DNA of 64,000 bases from assembly GCA_017591395.1 (NCBI GenBank), contig WEDG01003974.1:186001-250000 (forward strand). The letters are read 5' to 3'. The notes under the pieces were generated by a model, which was given only the letters and a program-made list of their open reading frames with translations, did no database searches and was not told where the DNA came from. A program made the position numbers and the translations under genes. Source of the stretch: Schistocephalus solidus. Its lineage: Eukaryota; Platyhelminthes; Cestoda; Diphyllobothriidea; Diphyllobothriidae. Shown here piece by piece: positions 1 to 13,080 of the stretch (positions are counted from its first letter, which is position 1; every line of letters starts with the position of its first letter).

Positions 1-3000
1 TGGAACGGCTAACGCTTGATGCGTGTTCTTCAGATGCCAACTCCGGTAACAGGCATCTTCACCTGCCTGCAGCCTGTAGTCTCGCGTCCTTACGTACGCA
101 AAGCTCAGGACAAGTCCGCCACGCAGAACTCAAGAAAGCTGCACATACACAGCCCGAGTGCAAAATCACCGACGAAGAACAAGGCCACCAGACCGAAAAA
201 CACCGGCAGAAGGCTTAAAACCCCCTTCCCCTACCCATCGCTGGAATGACGCACAAGGCATGCAGCTAGACTGTCTGCCATACATCCACCAAAGGCCCGA
301 GACAGCGAAAAACAAAGCCCGAGGTCGACAAACAGAGGCCATGGTCCGCAACTTTACGTTCCGTTCTGTTATCTGCAGATGCCTTGACAATGACCAACCG
401 ACAAAGTTCCGCAAAACGTCAGCATACGAATAAAATTGTTTTAATCAGCCCACCTCATTCCTCAAATTATCAATCCGGAGCTCTGAGCTTTGTCTAAAGG
501 GAAAGAACTCTGTTCCAAGTCATGTATGTAGAGAAAACTACCTTTTGGGAAATTGGGAAAAGAACCTCTCAGTAGTGGACTAATTTTGCTCACATAATGA
601 AAACTTTGGTTTTTATCTTTATATTCTTTAAGCTTCTAAGTGGCCCCTTAAATCTGGTTACCACCTGTCGTGCTGGTTAAAGGCGCCTTCCGACATGAAT
701 GATGGATGTTCAGGTGTCACACAAATCAACTTCGCCTGGCAAGGACGCTGCCCTAGCAACGTCTCAAAACGCGAATGACTTTTCGTTAAATTCCAGACAA
801 ACTGAAGTTATAATTAGGTTTTTGGGTAAGGAATAGAGTTAACATTAGGTTAAGGTTAGGGTAACTATTTCGGTTAGAACAGATGAACCGGAAGCAACCC
901 TCATCCTATGTCCTTTTGCGGGGCTTGATCCAGATCTGTCCTATACTGTCCGTATAGAGCCGATACTTAAATCCCCAAGATTCTGTCCAAGCCTACAATC
1001 AAAGCTTTGCACTGGGCATTAGGGTAAAGTGAAAAGATATTCCCTTTCGCGAAAAAATAGAATTTTACTAACAATGGCCATACCATGTTAAGTGGTTCGA
1101 TTAAAATAAGTATTTATGACATGGGCGGATGTTTGGTCTAAGCTACGCATTGACATCCGACTACCTGGTCTCCTTCTGCGACTGAAGAACAGATAGGATA
1201 TTCCGAAAACAATCGGCTGAAGAGAACTGCAATAATTAAACAATTCTCGCTCATGCCTACCTTTATTTTCGATTGAGGTCACATCCGTCTGCCCTTCAGA
1301 GATTAAATAAGCACATAAGTAAAGAAGAAGAAGGTTGTTTGCTCGCCAGAATCATGCCTTTATTCATTTGAGCTTTCAAACTCCTACTGGATATCATAGT
1401 TAGAGAGGAAAGTGGCATCAAACCAGCAACAGTTATAGGGGGTTAGGGGCCAATCAGACACCAGGGACGCCATTTCAGCTCGGTATGCCGGCACCAGATC
1501 GATAAATCGATTGACCGAGTTCTTTTCGGAGGCCCAGTCTTCAATCAATTATCGGCTTGCCATGCATCTGACGTGGGCGATTATCTTCGTGGCTGCCAAG
1601 TTAAACTCGTGACCTTTTTCGTTGGTGTGGGAAGCCGCTTGTGATAAGACCCCTCTCACAGCCAGTTTATGCTCGTGTATGCGCGATCCAAGCATACGTC
1701 CAGCCTGATTTTTGTTGCTGCTGACGATGCACCCCAGTAAGAGTTCGACAGCTCAGACAAAGGAAGCCATAATTCTGGCGAGCGAACAATTTTCTTCTTC
1801 TTTACTTATACACACATCTGGAATGCGAACATTCACCTGCATTCATTATACAAGCGTTAATGCAAGAACAGCTCAAGACAGGCGCAGTTGCATGTTGCCA
1901 CACCTGATCATTCTCCTGGCATTTTGTTTAACGCCCTTTAACAGCAACGCATGCGCGCGGCAGGTGAGAGCAGGGTGCAGAAACGAAGTAATAAACGAAA
2001 GAGCATTACACATTGGATACGTCTCACTCGGCTACGTCAAAATGCGTATGGTGTGCATTTTTTCATTAACAGCTCTCTTCAATGTGTACTACACGCGCCA
2101 GTTTGAAATTGATTGTACATCCTCGGGTCGTCTTCTGATATTACAACAGACGAACAGAAGAGTGAATGGGGCCTCCTTTAAAAAAATTTACAAGTTATGG
2201 TTCTTTAACCAGGCTTAATCATGAAAATTAGCCCTGCCGCATTTCGTCAAGCAAGAGTGGGTTTACGAATTATCTTCCATATATTGTGTAGAACCACTTA
2301 TCAATTTAACAAAAACAGAACTTTCCAAAAACTTCGAAACAACAGGCCGATTCTTGGTGCTCCAAATCCCAGTTTGCACTTTTGCATCAAAGACTGCGAG
2401 CGAAGGTATACGTTATAGGAAATAATGGCATGTCGATGTCTGACAGACGTTTGATAATAATGAGTGTAAAAAGACACGGTTCAGTCTTCAGCTCCTCCAA
2501 TCTTTTTTAATTAAAGAATGAAAGATAAGTAGTAAGCAACAAATGTGCGCAATGGAATCAATTACCAACTAATTAAAACATATTCATTTGAAAAGCAGGG
2601 TAGTCATAATATCTGGCTTCTATCGCATAATTTTGATCGAAGATAACTTGATGCTCAAAACCTTGATTGAATATCACTGAAATTATCGAACGATTACCGC
2701 TCTTCATTTTTTAGTAGATATATTAGAATACTTAAGTCATGGTAGTCTTCACCATAAATTATTAGTTTGGATCCGTTTCTAACACCTTTGTGTTATCCAA
2801 AGTGGCGTGGATTTCATGATGCTCCTCTCAAGGGTATTGAAAATAACGAGCGTCAGGTTAATTAGTTTTTATTGTCAACACGTTAAATGAATTTTTGTCT
2901 TATTTGAAATATTTCCAAGATATAAATGTTAGAAGCTAATCTAAATGACGTATTACGCTGCCCACGTATTTAATGTGATGTATCGCATTTGAGTTAATGA

Positions 3001-5095
3001 TAAAGATTCCGTTCTCTGTTTTAAAAACTTGACCCGGACAAATCTTTTTAGTTAAAAATGCTACCGTGGTAAGCACTGGAATCCAAATAAACATCTTTAG
3101 TAGGGAAACGTGCAGAAGCTATGTTTCCTGGAGTCAAGCTGATTTTGACAACTTCTGTTGACAGAAAGTTATTAGGCATTTACCACAATTTTTCACGTTG
3201 GCATAATGCATAGCCTCTGGCTGCGCAGTGGCGAAATATGGTTTTGTATTAATTGCCTTAAATTGTTGTCGGGTTGTTTAACTGTTGCCTGTGGCTCATC
3301 AGTTCAGCCGTTGTCAAGAAAGTACTCTGAGTGTCCTCTTGTCCACGCGGTTTTCCGTAATGCTCATGCGAACCTGAGTAAACTGTCGTCACCTTACGTC
3401 TTTCTACCTTGAACCGCATAAAGCATTATGCAAACATCCATTCTTTACCGATTTCAGCCTATCGGAACCAACCATGCCTATGTTTGTTCTAGTTGGCTGG
3501 ATAATGTGGAATTCCAATATCATATCCTTGTAAGCCTTCTGGTGCTGCTATTGTGATATCTCCAAGGGGACTTTGACCTGCTCTGCGATTATGTCGCAGG
3601 AGCTTTAACTAATACAATAGCATTAAGACATGCTGAAATAGAACATGCTATTTTTAAAAAATAGTCCGGGTCAGCACCCTCAGGAAGCTCTTATTACTCA
3701 AGTTACTCTTAAACGATTTCCCAACTTTTCCAGCGTTTGAAAACGATCAATGTTTTCTTATTCCACAGAAGGCGAAATAATTATTGAAAAAGATTTATTT
3801 AAAATGCTAAAACACTGCTAGTTCACAGCAAGGCAATTTCGCGTGTATTGCTTACTACCATCGTTGACGCGTCTACAACATCCCTCAAACTGCTGTCCAG
3901 TGGAGCTCCACGCCTACAATCCAGGAGGATTTTCCAACTCACTGAAAATTGTTGTGCATGCACACATCCCGGCGCGTCACGCAGAACGCGAAGGGAAAGT
4001 GGTTTAGGAAAAAAACTGCTCGTCAAAGTGTCATGCACGCTTTTGCTACCACTTAGGAAGGCGGATATCATGCTTACGGAATAATTTTGCCCAAGTCTAC
4101 ACTGTGGTCGAGGTTGGAGTAACATAGCTAGGTGAGTCAGCAGATGGCCATGACTTCGCACTTATTTTCCCGTACAAAAGCTAGTAAGAATATTTAGCGG
4201 TTACGGGAGTTTAGAAATGTTACTGGGATATCTGCACAGTCAATACCTTTAGTGCACCGTGTGGGACGAAACATTTGTTGAATATTTTGTCTTATTGCCA
4301 GAACAGAACTGCATTTATCATACCTCCTGTCCCTAGTTGGTTAGGAGAAGATGCGTAATTAAGTTCCCGTAGATTGCCATCTATGAGTATCCCACGACTG
4401 AAGCACCAGTTTCTTGGATAAGTGTAGTCTTGGAAAGAGCAGGACAACTAACGCCATTGAGAGGCAGGCCCTCCAATGTGACCTCATTTATGAAATCTGC
4501 TGAAGTGTGCTTACTAGTTTTGCGCCTACTCATAGGAAACGGCGTTTTGGTATCCCAATTCACATTTCTTCTGCTCTCAAAAGATAGCAAGGCTAGGATT
4601 CGTGAAATGACCACAAAGAGAACATGGGAAATGAAACAGCATCCCCCTATTTCCAGGAAGGGCACATATTCCCACACCCTTCCCTAACACTAGGCCTAAC
4701 TAATATTATATGTGCTATCTCATGAAATGTTGACCGAAATTCTAAAACGGGATTTCCATTAGAAAATGTAACCTCAGTTGAGATGTCGCAGGAATTGACA
4801 TGCAACGTAATTCAAAGATATTCCAGTCAAATCAAGATGCGGGCTTTGAACGAGCGCCTTTCCGGTGACCCAAAGTGACTCCTTAGGTAATATGCATTTT
4901 CTTATGGTTGATTAAAGCTCACCGATCGCTAATGGAACTTACTAATCCCGTTCTGCCGCTCAGCGGCTCCAAATAGTAAAGACAGATTAAAAACGTCTTG
5001 TTTATCTGCCTTAACTTCTATTGGCCGCTCCGAAGCTGCTTGCCTATAAAGTTACCAGCTGGGTGAAGTTGTAATGACACACTAAACTCTGTGAC
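1..5095. other. unassigned AT-rich DNA
   Basis: I see no recognisable gene, tRNA or mobile-element protein. Open frames of 60-168 codons occur (the longest at 1712-2218 +), but none shows a familiar motif, and bases 1-430 are open in several overlapping frames on both strands, as expected for locally GC-richer non-coding DNA. A degenerate TTAGG/TTAGGG-like stretch lies at about 815-870. The rest is uneven AT-rich sequence without obvious tandem structure. Confidence 0.4.
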
Positions 5096-5160
5096 CTCTG
5101 AAGCTCAAACCCGCGATCGGTTGATTAGAAGTCCAACACTGTAACCCACTTCACAAATAT
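5096..5160 (-). repeat. decayed tRNA-like segment (tRNA-Arg-TCT-like, SINE head?)
   Basis: Read on the minus strand this segment has the layout of the 3' two thirds of a tRNA: a TTGGA/TCAA anticodon-like stem around the loop CTTCTAA (anticodon position TCT, arginine), followed by a T-arm-like GCGGGTTTGAGC. The D-arm is poor and the acceptor stem cannot be closed, so this is not a functional tRNA gene. The likeliest origin is the tRNA-derived head of an old SINE. The resemblance is by eye only. Confidence 0.35.
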
Positions 5161-5397
5161 TGTAGAACAATTGCTCGGAATTTTGTTTCCTATGCTCATT
5201 TTATGGAACTTCGCGTTTTCGTTAAATCTATTACTTTAGTAAAAGGTAACATTTAAATTTAAACGTTGTTTAATTATATTTTTAAGCCCGTTAAATTTTT
5301 ATTTATAACCGTCGTATCAGTGCAGTGATTACTGTTGATTGTAAAGTAAAGAAAATAGTCAAAATTCATTGCAAACTTTTATGAGCCCTTAGGCCTT

Positions 5398-5535
5398 AAC
5401 CGTAAGTCTACACCTAGCTGAAAATCCTAACTTTTCCCTTACCCTAGTCTTAATCTTAAATTTGACCTAATTGTCCTCTAACTGAGCGCAAAGCCACCTT
5501 TATGCCCGGTATTTTCTCTTGCCATGTCCTTCCAG
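5398..5535 (+). repeat. dispersed repeat, copy 1 (telomere-like CCTAAC-rich start)
   Basis: A CCTAAC/CTTAAC-rich stretch is followed by the block GAGCGCAAAGCCAC and then a segment ending TTCTC..CATGTCC. The same order of blocks recurs at about 23760-23870. The CCTAAC-like bases are irregular and not a telomere array. The family is not recognised. Confidence 0.4.
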
Positions 5536-5539
5536 GGGA

Positions 5540-8180
5540 GGAACATATAAGCGCCTCTACCAATATAGATTTAAAATTTTACAAGACCCTTTTGACGAGC
5601 AGTTTTCTACGCAGTATCTCATGGAGATAAAAAGTTATCGACCTACACATAACATATAATTCGTGAAAATATATATGCTTTAAATTGTTATGTTTATTGA
5701 ATATTTATATATCTGCATAAAAATGCATTTTGGCGAAATAATTATTGAACAAAAGAACTGGAATGTGTGTCATTCTCGGTTCCATTTGTGTGATTAACAT
5801 TTAACGTACGAGTAAAGCGGAAATCCATTACCGATCGGAGGGGGCCTTTAAATACTGTGAATGTCAGTGAAAACAACTATTTTACTTTTCTATTAACATA
5901 TCTTGACGGTACGTTTCCACATGTGAGTGAGGTTGAACTTTTGAGCTTACATCTCTAAAAGCACGTTGATTTTATTGTATCCAAATTAAATAAATGTAGC
6001 TTATTTTGCATCGAATGTCGCGATGGCTGAGCATGCCATGTTGCGGGACGACTTGGAGTTACAAAAATTTTCCTTTCGCCGGGTAATACCAGATGTGCTT
6101 GAAGATCAGACCCCAATACGCTGAGATGTAAAACTCTTATCTTAAACTCCAGTATGCACACAACTAGCTTCCAAATTAATTAATTCTTCCCATACCACAA
6201 TACTCCATAAACCCACATTTCCTCCCATTGCATGATCTCGGGTTCAATTTACGTTAGAAACCAAGATTTCTCTTAGCTTAATAGGATTCTGAGTGTCTAA
6301 GCGTCATGGCATTAGCATGCAACTGGGGGACAGCAGCAGCACTTGTTTAAAACTTTTATAACGTACATAAATTCGTTTTTCATGCTACCTAAGATGATAA
6401 ATGCGTTTTCGACGTAAAATGGGCAAAGAAAACGTGTTCATCCAAAGGATATGCACATCGTTTTTCGAACCTTCTCTTGATTGTGATTAGAAAGTCGAAT
6501 TGCACTTCTGCAGACATAATTTTCCCAAATTTCCTCTGGATCTGTATGCAGCAAAAAAAGCACATTGTGTCAACCGGAGTTGTATAACCCCACACTCATC
6601 TTCTGATAAAAACGCAAGTAAGATTATTCAGTGGCTAAAATGGGTAAGAACCAATGCTTATTTCATTTTCCCGCGTGCAGTGAAATTCTAGGCATTAAGT
6701 TGCCCTAAATTGGGGTTCGATAGAGAGGATGTTTTGATACATTTCTTGGACTTTCTGTTGAGAATTTTTAACGTATATTCAAAGCAGTAATCACAGCACT
6801 GCAGTTAATTCCGAAGATAAAACTAAAACATTATTGAAGATATGCAGTTACTAGCTTATTTTTCCAGAAGAAACCTCCCCATAGATGAATGCCCTGCCAC
6901 AACTTACCCGACAAACACAAACTTTAACTCCCATTAAGCTGAGGCTGGATAAGGGAATAGTAAATCTCCCCATAATAGAGGTGACATTGCGCTACATGTT
7001 AAATAGGTTAGGTTGAAATGTTACAAGTTACGTTAGAAATAAGGACTGGTTTATGGTTAAGACACACGAATGTTTAGTATTCCTGGAAAATAGTGCAGAC
7101 CCATCTTTACTTCGAGAGAGGCCCCTTTTTTAGTGTCTTACCAAGAATGTTGATAGGTGAGTGTGCTCTTTTGAAAAAAAAACGTTTACGCCTTTTTACA
7201 GCAACACCCTCAGTGCTTCACCATTAACTGCCAAAAATAGCTTTTTAACTTTGGAAACAAAGAACTACGCTGGCAGGCAGCAAATTAAGGTTTATTTCGA
7301 ACCCAAAGCCCAATAATGCATTGTACAACGGAAGAAGAGGACGTTTCAAATCGTCAGCTCCACCTGGACCAAATTTATTGCCATCAAGTTTTAGAATTGC
7401 TTTCGGTGAGAGATACGATAGGTGGTACATGGATCTTTCTCTTCAGTAGTATTCACTCACCATCCTTCATAGCTGATACACTTACTTAAATTGTTATACG
7501 AAAGTAGGTATGGAGTTATGTTCGGTAGATGGCAAAGCGAGCGCTTTTAGGCAAGGCTAGTATAAAACGTAGCTCTCTGACCAATAGGTGCATCGGTGCA
7601 GGCAGGACATCAATTTTTACTCAAAATTATACACATTTATTTGCCCATGTTGTCTGGCGCACTCGCATATGCGCCCGCTTAAGCATCCCGTGTTTGCTGT
7701 TCGCCCATGGAACACGCCCTCCCTTTATGATCACAAAAATTGAGACTGGTGGGGGAGTGGGCATAGGACAGTCTGATTTTCCGCTAAACAGTTGGCAAGT
7801 TCTGCCTGTTTTGTAAGTATATAACCTTCCTTCAAAACATTTTGATCCCTCAATTCACCTTGTATCCGATAGACGCAGAATAAATTAATTTTGACTGGAA
7901 AATGGCGAGATGCCTGCATGCAAACTGTCCTGTCTTTGACTGTCTTAGTTAAACTTCGGCAGTAGCACTGCATTGGCTAAGTCACACTGAATGGCTATGT
8001 AGGGAGACGAGCTGGGAAGTTTCAGCTCACCTACAGAACTGGAGGAAGATCTTTAAGGTTAGTCAAGGACACTCCATACGAGGACACATGTTTTATGCCT
8101 ACTCTTTCTTCTCCTTGCCAGCGTACAGACCTGCAAGTCTAGTGTCTTACGAAAAAGGCTAAGTCATGGAACTGCCAGGT
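5540..8180. other. unassigned AT-rich DNA
   Basis: No gene or repeat family recognised. Small open frames (61-95 codons) are present, none with a familiar motif. A TAGGTTAGGTT-like motif at about 7003-7014 resembles the degenerate telomere-like strings elsewhere in the window. Confidence 0.4.
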
Positions 8181-8400
8181 CGATCGTCGCGAACGACGAG
8201 TTTCGCCTCTGTCGCACGAGGTAGACGTGGCTGTCTCAGATGCGACTTTTGCATGTTAAAGTGATCTCTCGGAGCCTCTACCTTGCTCGTTCTTACCAAA
8301 TTTATCAGGTCTTGATAACAAGGCAAAAGATGACGAGTGGTGATGCGCCTAAGTGCAGTTTAAAAAGTTAACCAAGCTGCCACACGTAAGAATCACCACC
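8140..8400 (+). repeat. short dispersed repeat fragment with small perfect hairpin
   Basis: The block AGTTTCGCCTCTGTCGCACG with the following GAGGTAGACGTGGC resembles AGTTTCGCTTCTATCCCATG with GAGGTAGATAAACAGC at about 21749-21785, suggesting two copies of one dispersed family. Within it, TCGTCG (8184-8189) and CGACGA (8194-8199) form a perfect 6-bp hairpin over the loop CGAA. No coding content recognised. Confidence 0.25.
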
Positions 8401-8938
8401 TGGTTCCTAAATCAACTTGTAGTAGGCATCGTTCGAGTCAGCACGAATCCCATGCAACTGCGAACATAAAAGATTTGCCTGCTCATGGTATGCTATTCCA
8501 TTTAATTAATTCAACCTGCTTCTTCATCTGCGCTAGAAGTAATCTTTTACGGTTCTTCCACGCTGTTGCTTTGGTACGCTATTGTATCCGATCAGACACT
8601 AGACGTTTCATGCAGTAGCAATGGGTTTTAGGCCTCATCATTTGGTGCCAAATGGTTGCTCCGGCATGTGAAAAAGAACAAATTCCAGTGTCACAATCAG
8701 GTGGCTGACATCTTCTGAGAATTTATGACACATGCAAACACCCGCCAGCACATGCAGACGATGCAGCCAGCAAACTCAGCACAATAGAGGCCAAACCTAC
8801 TGACTGACAACGCAGACAGGCTAAAATCGGTTAACACCAAGCAGCTGTCCACGAATGATAGGATGACGATGGCATGGGAAAATCTTTCGGAGCAAGGACG
8901 ATAAAATAAATGACAATTGTGCAGCACGGGATTTTATA

Positions 8939-9517
8939 ATGAATAACGAACTAAATGCCCAAAAAGTCAGCCGCCTGTATAAGGGTGAGGGCACGCATTT
9001 CCATGTCCTTTTAACACCAGTTCCAGCAATCACCTTGATCTTCTCTGAAAAGTCACGGACATCTGTTTCTGCCGTAATTTTAATAACAGGTGAGCAACAA
9101 CTTGTGCTTGTTTATAGTGCATACTGGCCTGTGATGACTGCTCAGTCGAAAAAATGTTTTGCACTGCTTAAAACTAACGATTTTGAATTGCAATGCTGGG
9201 GGCAAAAAGAAGCATCCGCAAGATCTTCAGTCACACCAACACCGTTTCGGACAGTCCAATGTCCACCAGACCGTTTTTGTCTTAGAGATTGTCAATATTG
9301 TAGGCAAATTAGTATTTTCCAGCCGGCTGATAGTGGCCCTACAAGTAAAATGCCCATACGCGAGGATGTCTTTGGTCCTGTCCCTTCTGCATGTGTGCTA
9401 TCCAAAATAGAACGTGTTCTGGTATTGCTGCTTGTCCATCTTCGCAAAGCGTGCTCGGTAACTTGGCGTGCATCCGCATATTTGAAGGTTTATTGGGAAA
9501 GCCGGAACGTTGATTGA
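8939..9517 (+). other. 192-codon open frame, not recognised, probably not a gene
   Basis: This is the longest uninterrupted ATG-initiated frame in the window. It has no domain or motif that I recognise, no clear splice-site context, and overlapping open frames on both strands in the same stretch (for example 9159-9410 + and 8697-9033 -). The Cys-rich piece near residues 105-125 has no regular zinc-finger spacing. It could be a fragment of a decayed element, an exon, or chance. Confidence that it encodes a protein is low. Confidence 0.12.
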
Positions 9518-9559
9518 TATAAATATTTCAATAGAATTTTACGAGTCACAGCAGGATAA

Positions 9560-9737
9560 CCGCGAAATATTCACTAATCTGCCAATGGGCAGTCATTAGC
9601 ATATATGGGGTTACAGGTGCAACCATATTGACAGCAGAGGCACTGGCTAAAAGCCCAGATACGTGTTCCACCAGTATTCTGCCGCTGTTTACTACAAATG
9701 GGAGGGTAAGGCTCATCAGTGGGTCCCCCAGCATTTC
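9560..9737 (-). repeat. dispersed repeat family R3, copy 1
   Basis: On the minus strand this copy shares ordered blocks with 20815-20950: GGCACGCAGG.., GACCCACTGATGAG, GGAACACGT and GGGCTTTTAGCCAGTGCC. The last two blocks also occur near 24450-24485. It covers a 62-codon minus-strand frame (9546-9734). Matching the repeat only by blocks suggests the copies are old and non-coding. Confidence 0.4.
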
Positions 9738-9739
9738 CT

Positions 9740-10870
9740 GCGTGCCTTCCGTTAGATACTTCAGTATATAATTTACTAATACTTAAATTCCTTCAAATGT
9801 AATCCCTACTTTGGAGTGAATCAGTATATTTTAAGGTTTATAGGTGTAGAGGTTGTGGTATGTTTCATGCAGTACCAGCTACTTCCTGTGGTATATCGCA
9901 ACTAAAAACCATAGTCTACAATTGGTTTCTCGATAATGTCAAATGCATGATAAAAATACACATTATTCATTTTTATATAGGGACTTATTATATGCAATGG
10001 GAAAGCAGCCATGCGGAACCCCCTTTATTTGCGAAAGATTTGACAGAAAAACCCCACGCATTATTACCTCTACTGACAGTCAATCCTGTGAGTCACTCCT
10101 TCTGATAGACATTTGCTGATCTAACTTCCTCTTTAGAAAATAAGTCATTTGTATCATACGGTTAGTGAAATACAATTTTTTATACTCCTGCCCAGAAAAA
10201 TCTTTGTGTACCCTGAAAAACATTTACCTATTGAAAGTGTTCAGTCGTTACCAAACAACCTGGATCTCCGTGCCTATGGTCTGCGACTCTTATGTCTGTA
10301 TAGGAATGACAAATTTGATCCCTTTTGTTTCATACATTACAATACATTTGTTACAGTCTACTGTAACTGAAGTCCTTCGGTTGTCAACATTTTTCTTTAA
10401 ACAGGACCAGATGGGGAATAAAAACAGAGTTTTGCACCGAAAGTACTTTGCATGCTGATTCGCGCAAGTAGTATGCATCCTACAAAAAAAACACGTGTTC
10501 CCATTCAAACTGCGTAAAACGCAGAGACAAACCGCGCTAAGACATCTACCACTATCTACAATTGCTCCTGATGAGAGGCCTTTAATTACAACTGCTATTT
10601 TTTAGCTTTATTCACCTTTGGCCTCTGCTTTGGCTAGTGCAGCACGAAGCCTTTTTTCCCGTTGTTTTGTTTATTTGAACAACGGTCATGAGGTCACCCA
10701 TACAAAAGGCTAGCTCTATTCGAAGGATGTAAACACTTGGTCAAAGTGTGCAGCGCACTCACCCAGGGCTATCAGTTATGCTGGTGTCTGACCAATATCA
10801 CGTATTTTTTATTACTGTGCGTGCCCTTTTCAACGCCTATCGGTCAACAACCGTATGTGCAGTTGTGTAG
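9740..10870. other. unassigned AT-rich DNA
   Basis: Nothing recognisable. Several overlapping small frames (60-97 codons) occur in different phases around 10149-10508; none has a known motif. Confidence 0.35.
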
Positions 10871-11124
10871 GCATTCTTTCGGTTAACTATGGTTCACCTT
10901 TCGGCAAAACTAACGACTCAGACCACCTAAGGTCGTAATAATGGTGCATATAGTGCGGCTCATTTGAGTTAAAGTAGATATGGTGAACAAATGTACATAT
11001 TCTCGACTATTTCCGTTCTCATCCTCCAGATTTTGCACTTGAGACAGTCGACTGTGGTAGATAAAAAGGTTAAATGTTATTCTGCTTAGCGTATAGGAGT
11101 TATTCCTGTTACATGCAAACCCCG

Positions 11125-12790
11125 TTTTATACAGATGAAAGGATTGTGCTTTGTGCACAGTAATATGAATGAAAATTTATAAAAGCTAAAAAATATGGAA
11201 TATATCCCTTCGAAAAACGGAAAATGTAATTTTGTTTTCCCGAAAATCAGGTGAACTCAAATTTGAGGCAGCATTTTGTTTTTGGAAAACTGATGTCATA
11301 TTTAGTTTAAAAAAACACTTTTTTGCAAATTTATGACGTTGTGCACCAAAAAACTTTGCTATAAACTTTTTGAATGCATATTGTTTTTTCACACAGATAG
11401 TTAGGAACTTAAATGTGCACATATAGGAGACGCGATGACACACTACCTATTTTCGCTGTCATGGCGTAAGCAAAGACTGCCAAGACAATTGCCGTCCGCA
11501 GTTTTCTATAAATTAATACGGAAACTTGAAACGGAAAGGAAAGTTAATTGACATTTTATCGCAAAATCTCAGTATATATTCGGCCACTCTCTTGTGTGTT
11601 TGAAATCTTAGAACAAGACTGAGAAGTAAGCAAATATATCGAAAAACGCTCCAATAGAAAGACAAAAGTGAGTTCTTAAATTTTTAATAGACATGTTATC
11701 CCTACTTTATAGTGAAGTCGAACATTTGGTCAAAAGGTCCAGTTTTTCCTTGACTTCACTTTTGGAAAAACGTTAAATACGCAGACATTTGACAGCAAAT
11801 CATCTAATCAAAGCACTTTTTAATAAGTTACTTCATTATAGAATTTGTTTAACTAACTACAAGTAGGAATGAATTTTTCCGGCTTTGGTTATGGACGTAC
11901 ATTTTTCACGGCAGCGGGTTTTCATATTTATGTGAGTCTGCAAATATAACGCAGACAGTCGTCTGCATTAGAAAGAACGCCAAAAAGTCACTTCTTGGGT
12001 AAATGCGTTTGAGAAATATATTATTTTGAAGGTTTTACCCAACGCATCGAACGAAATGTACATATATGGGCGGTCGACTAAAGACACTGAGAATGATAAA
12101 GAATTCACTCCATTTTCAAGTACAATCTGAAACTCATCGTAATAGATAAACCGAAATAGTTAAGGAGAAATAAACAATAGAAAAGTTATCATTATATGCA
12201 CAAAAATGGTACGTTTACGATTGCACTTGAATATTCTATTTAATTGTATTAGTCAGTGACCTGCCTGTGAACATATGAGCTTATGAAATATTATATTCCT
12301 GTGACGTTCCCGACGTCGCAAACAAGCGAAAATCTACTTGCTTTGGTCAAAAGAATCTAAGACAATAAAATTGAATAAAAACTACTAATTCTCATGAAAC
12401 GGTGTTGGAATATACACTTTCATGTTAGGCTGTTTGATAACGGCCATACTTTACGTTGCGTTTAATCGAGAGGAATATGTATGTACAAAACTCTGAAAAA
12501 TACTATTTTCAAAATTAATTCGGCTTTTTCTGCTTCATTCACTCGTTAAATTGCTTGGTCAGGCTTCCCATACATTTAAAACTTCAGTTTACTCAGCAAG
12601 GTCATTTTTTCAAATTTTCGTAATCTGTACCTATTCTAAAAAAATAAAAATTTCTAGAAAATTTATATTAATTTGTAAACCACAAAAAGCAATATATTTC
12701 CTAAGGATCGGTTCGTTATTGACTTAAAATTTTGGTGGACGCAGTGTTAGCTGATTTTGCGAAACGGGCCATAACTAATGAAATTCATCA
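11125..12790 (+). repeat. 2-kb interspersed repeat R1, copy A
   Basis: The segment aligns by eye, in order, with 50885-52545 (copy C) and with the reverse complement of 61370-63260 (copy D). Shared anchors include GATAGTTAGGAACTTAAATG (11395-11414 here, 51146-51165 in C), GTATATATTCGGCCACTCTC, GGAATGAATTTTTCCGGCTT and GGGCCATAACT at the right end. There is no intact long frame and I recognise no protein. The copy ends just before a (TA)n tract, as copy C does. Class unknown (non-autonomous element or long satellite-like repeat). Confidence 0.7.
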
Positions 12791-12813
12791 GATTTCATGA
12801 GTAAGGACACCTA

Positions 12814-12816
<3 letters not shown>

Positions 12817-12877
<61 letters not shown>
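12817..12877. repeat. (TA)n microsatellite
   Basis: About 30 uninterrupted TA dinucleotides separating repeat R1 copy A from the inverted start of the tRNA/hammerhead array. Similar TA tracts lie at the ends of both array blocks and at the right end of R1 copy C. Confidence 0.95.
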
Positions 12878-12880
<3 letters not shown>

Positions 12881-13046
12881 AGTGTGGGGCTCACCGATCT
12901 GCTTAAGGAACATGCATGTTCCGTTGTGCCCTGGAGCTCAGACTAGAGCCCTTGCAGGCGGTCGCATAGCGACAAGTAGCATATGATGGAATGGGCACAA
13001 CGGAACATAAATGTTCCTTAAGCAGATCGGTGAGCCCCACACTATC
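12878..13046. repeat. inverted partial array unit forming a long hairpin at the array start
   Basis: Bases 12878-12931 are the near-perfect reverse complement of 12993-13046 (54-nt arms, differing mainly at the CATGCATG/CATAAATG centre), with a 61-nt spacer. The left side up to about 12991 is a backward copy of the part of the unit that lies downstream of the ribozyme (CTACTTGTCGC to CCCCACACTATC). The array therefore begins with an inverted unit fragment fused to direct units. Such a foldback could arise by template switching during reverse transcription or by repair of a broken end. Confidence 0.85.
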
Positions 13047-13080
13047 ATCATATTCCCGATCGCAACCGACAAAGCAACGA

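Noticed and set aside
8939..9517. 192-codon frame as a host gene
   Set aside because: Longest frame in the window, but without known motif, splice context or codon pattern distinguishing it from overlapping frames. Kept only as a low-confidence entry.
10568..10580. CTGATGAG as a hammerhead core
   Set aside because: No GAAA with foldable stems II and III within reach. The CTGATGAG at 20850 was rejected for the same reason.
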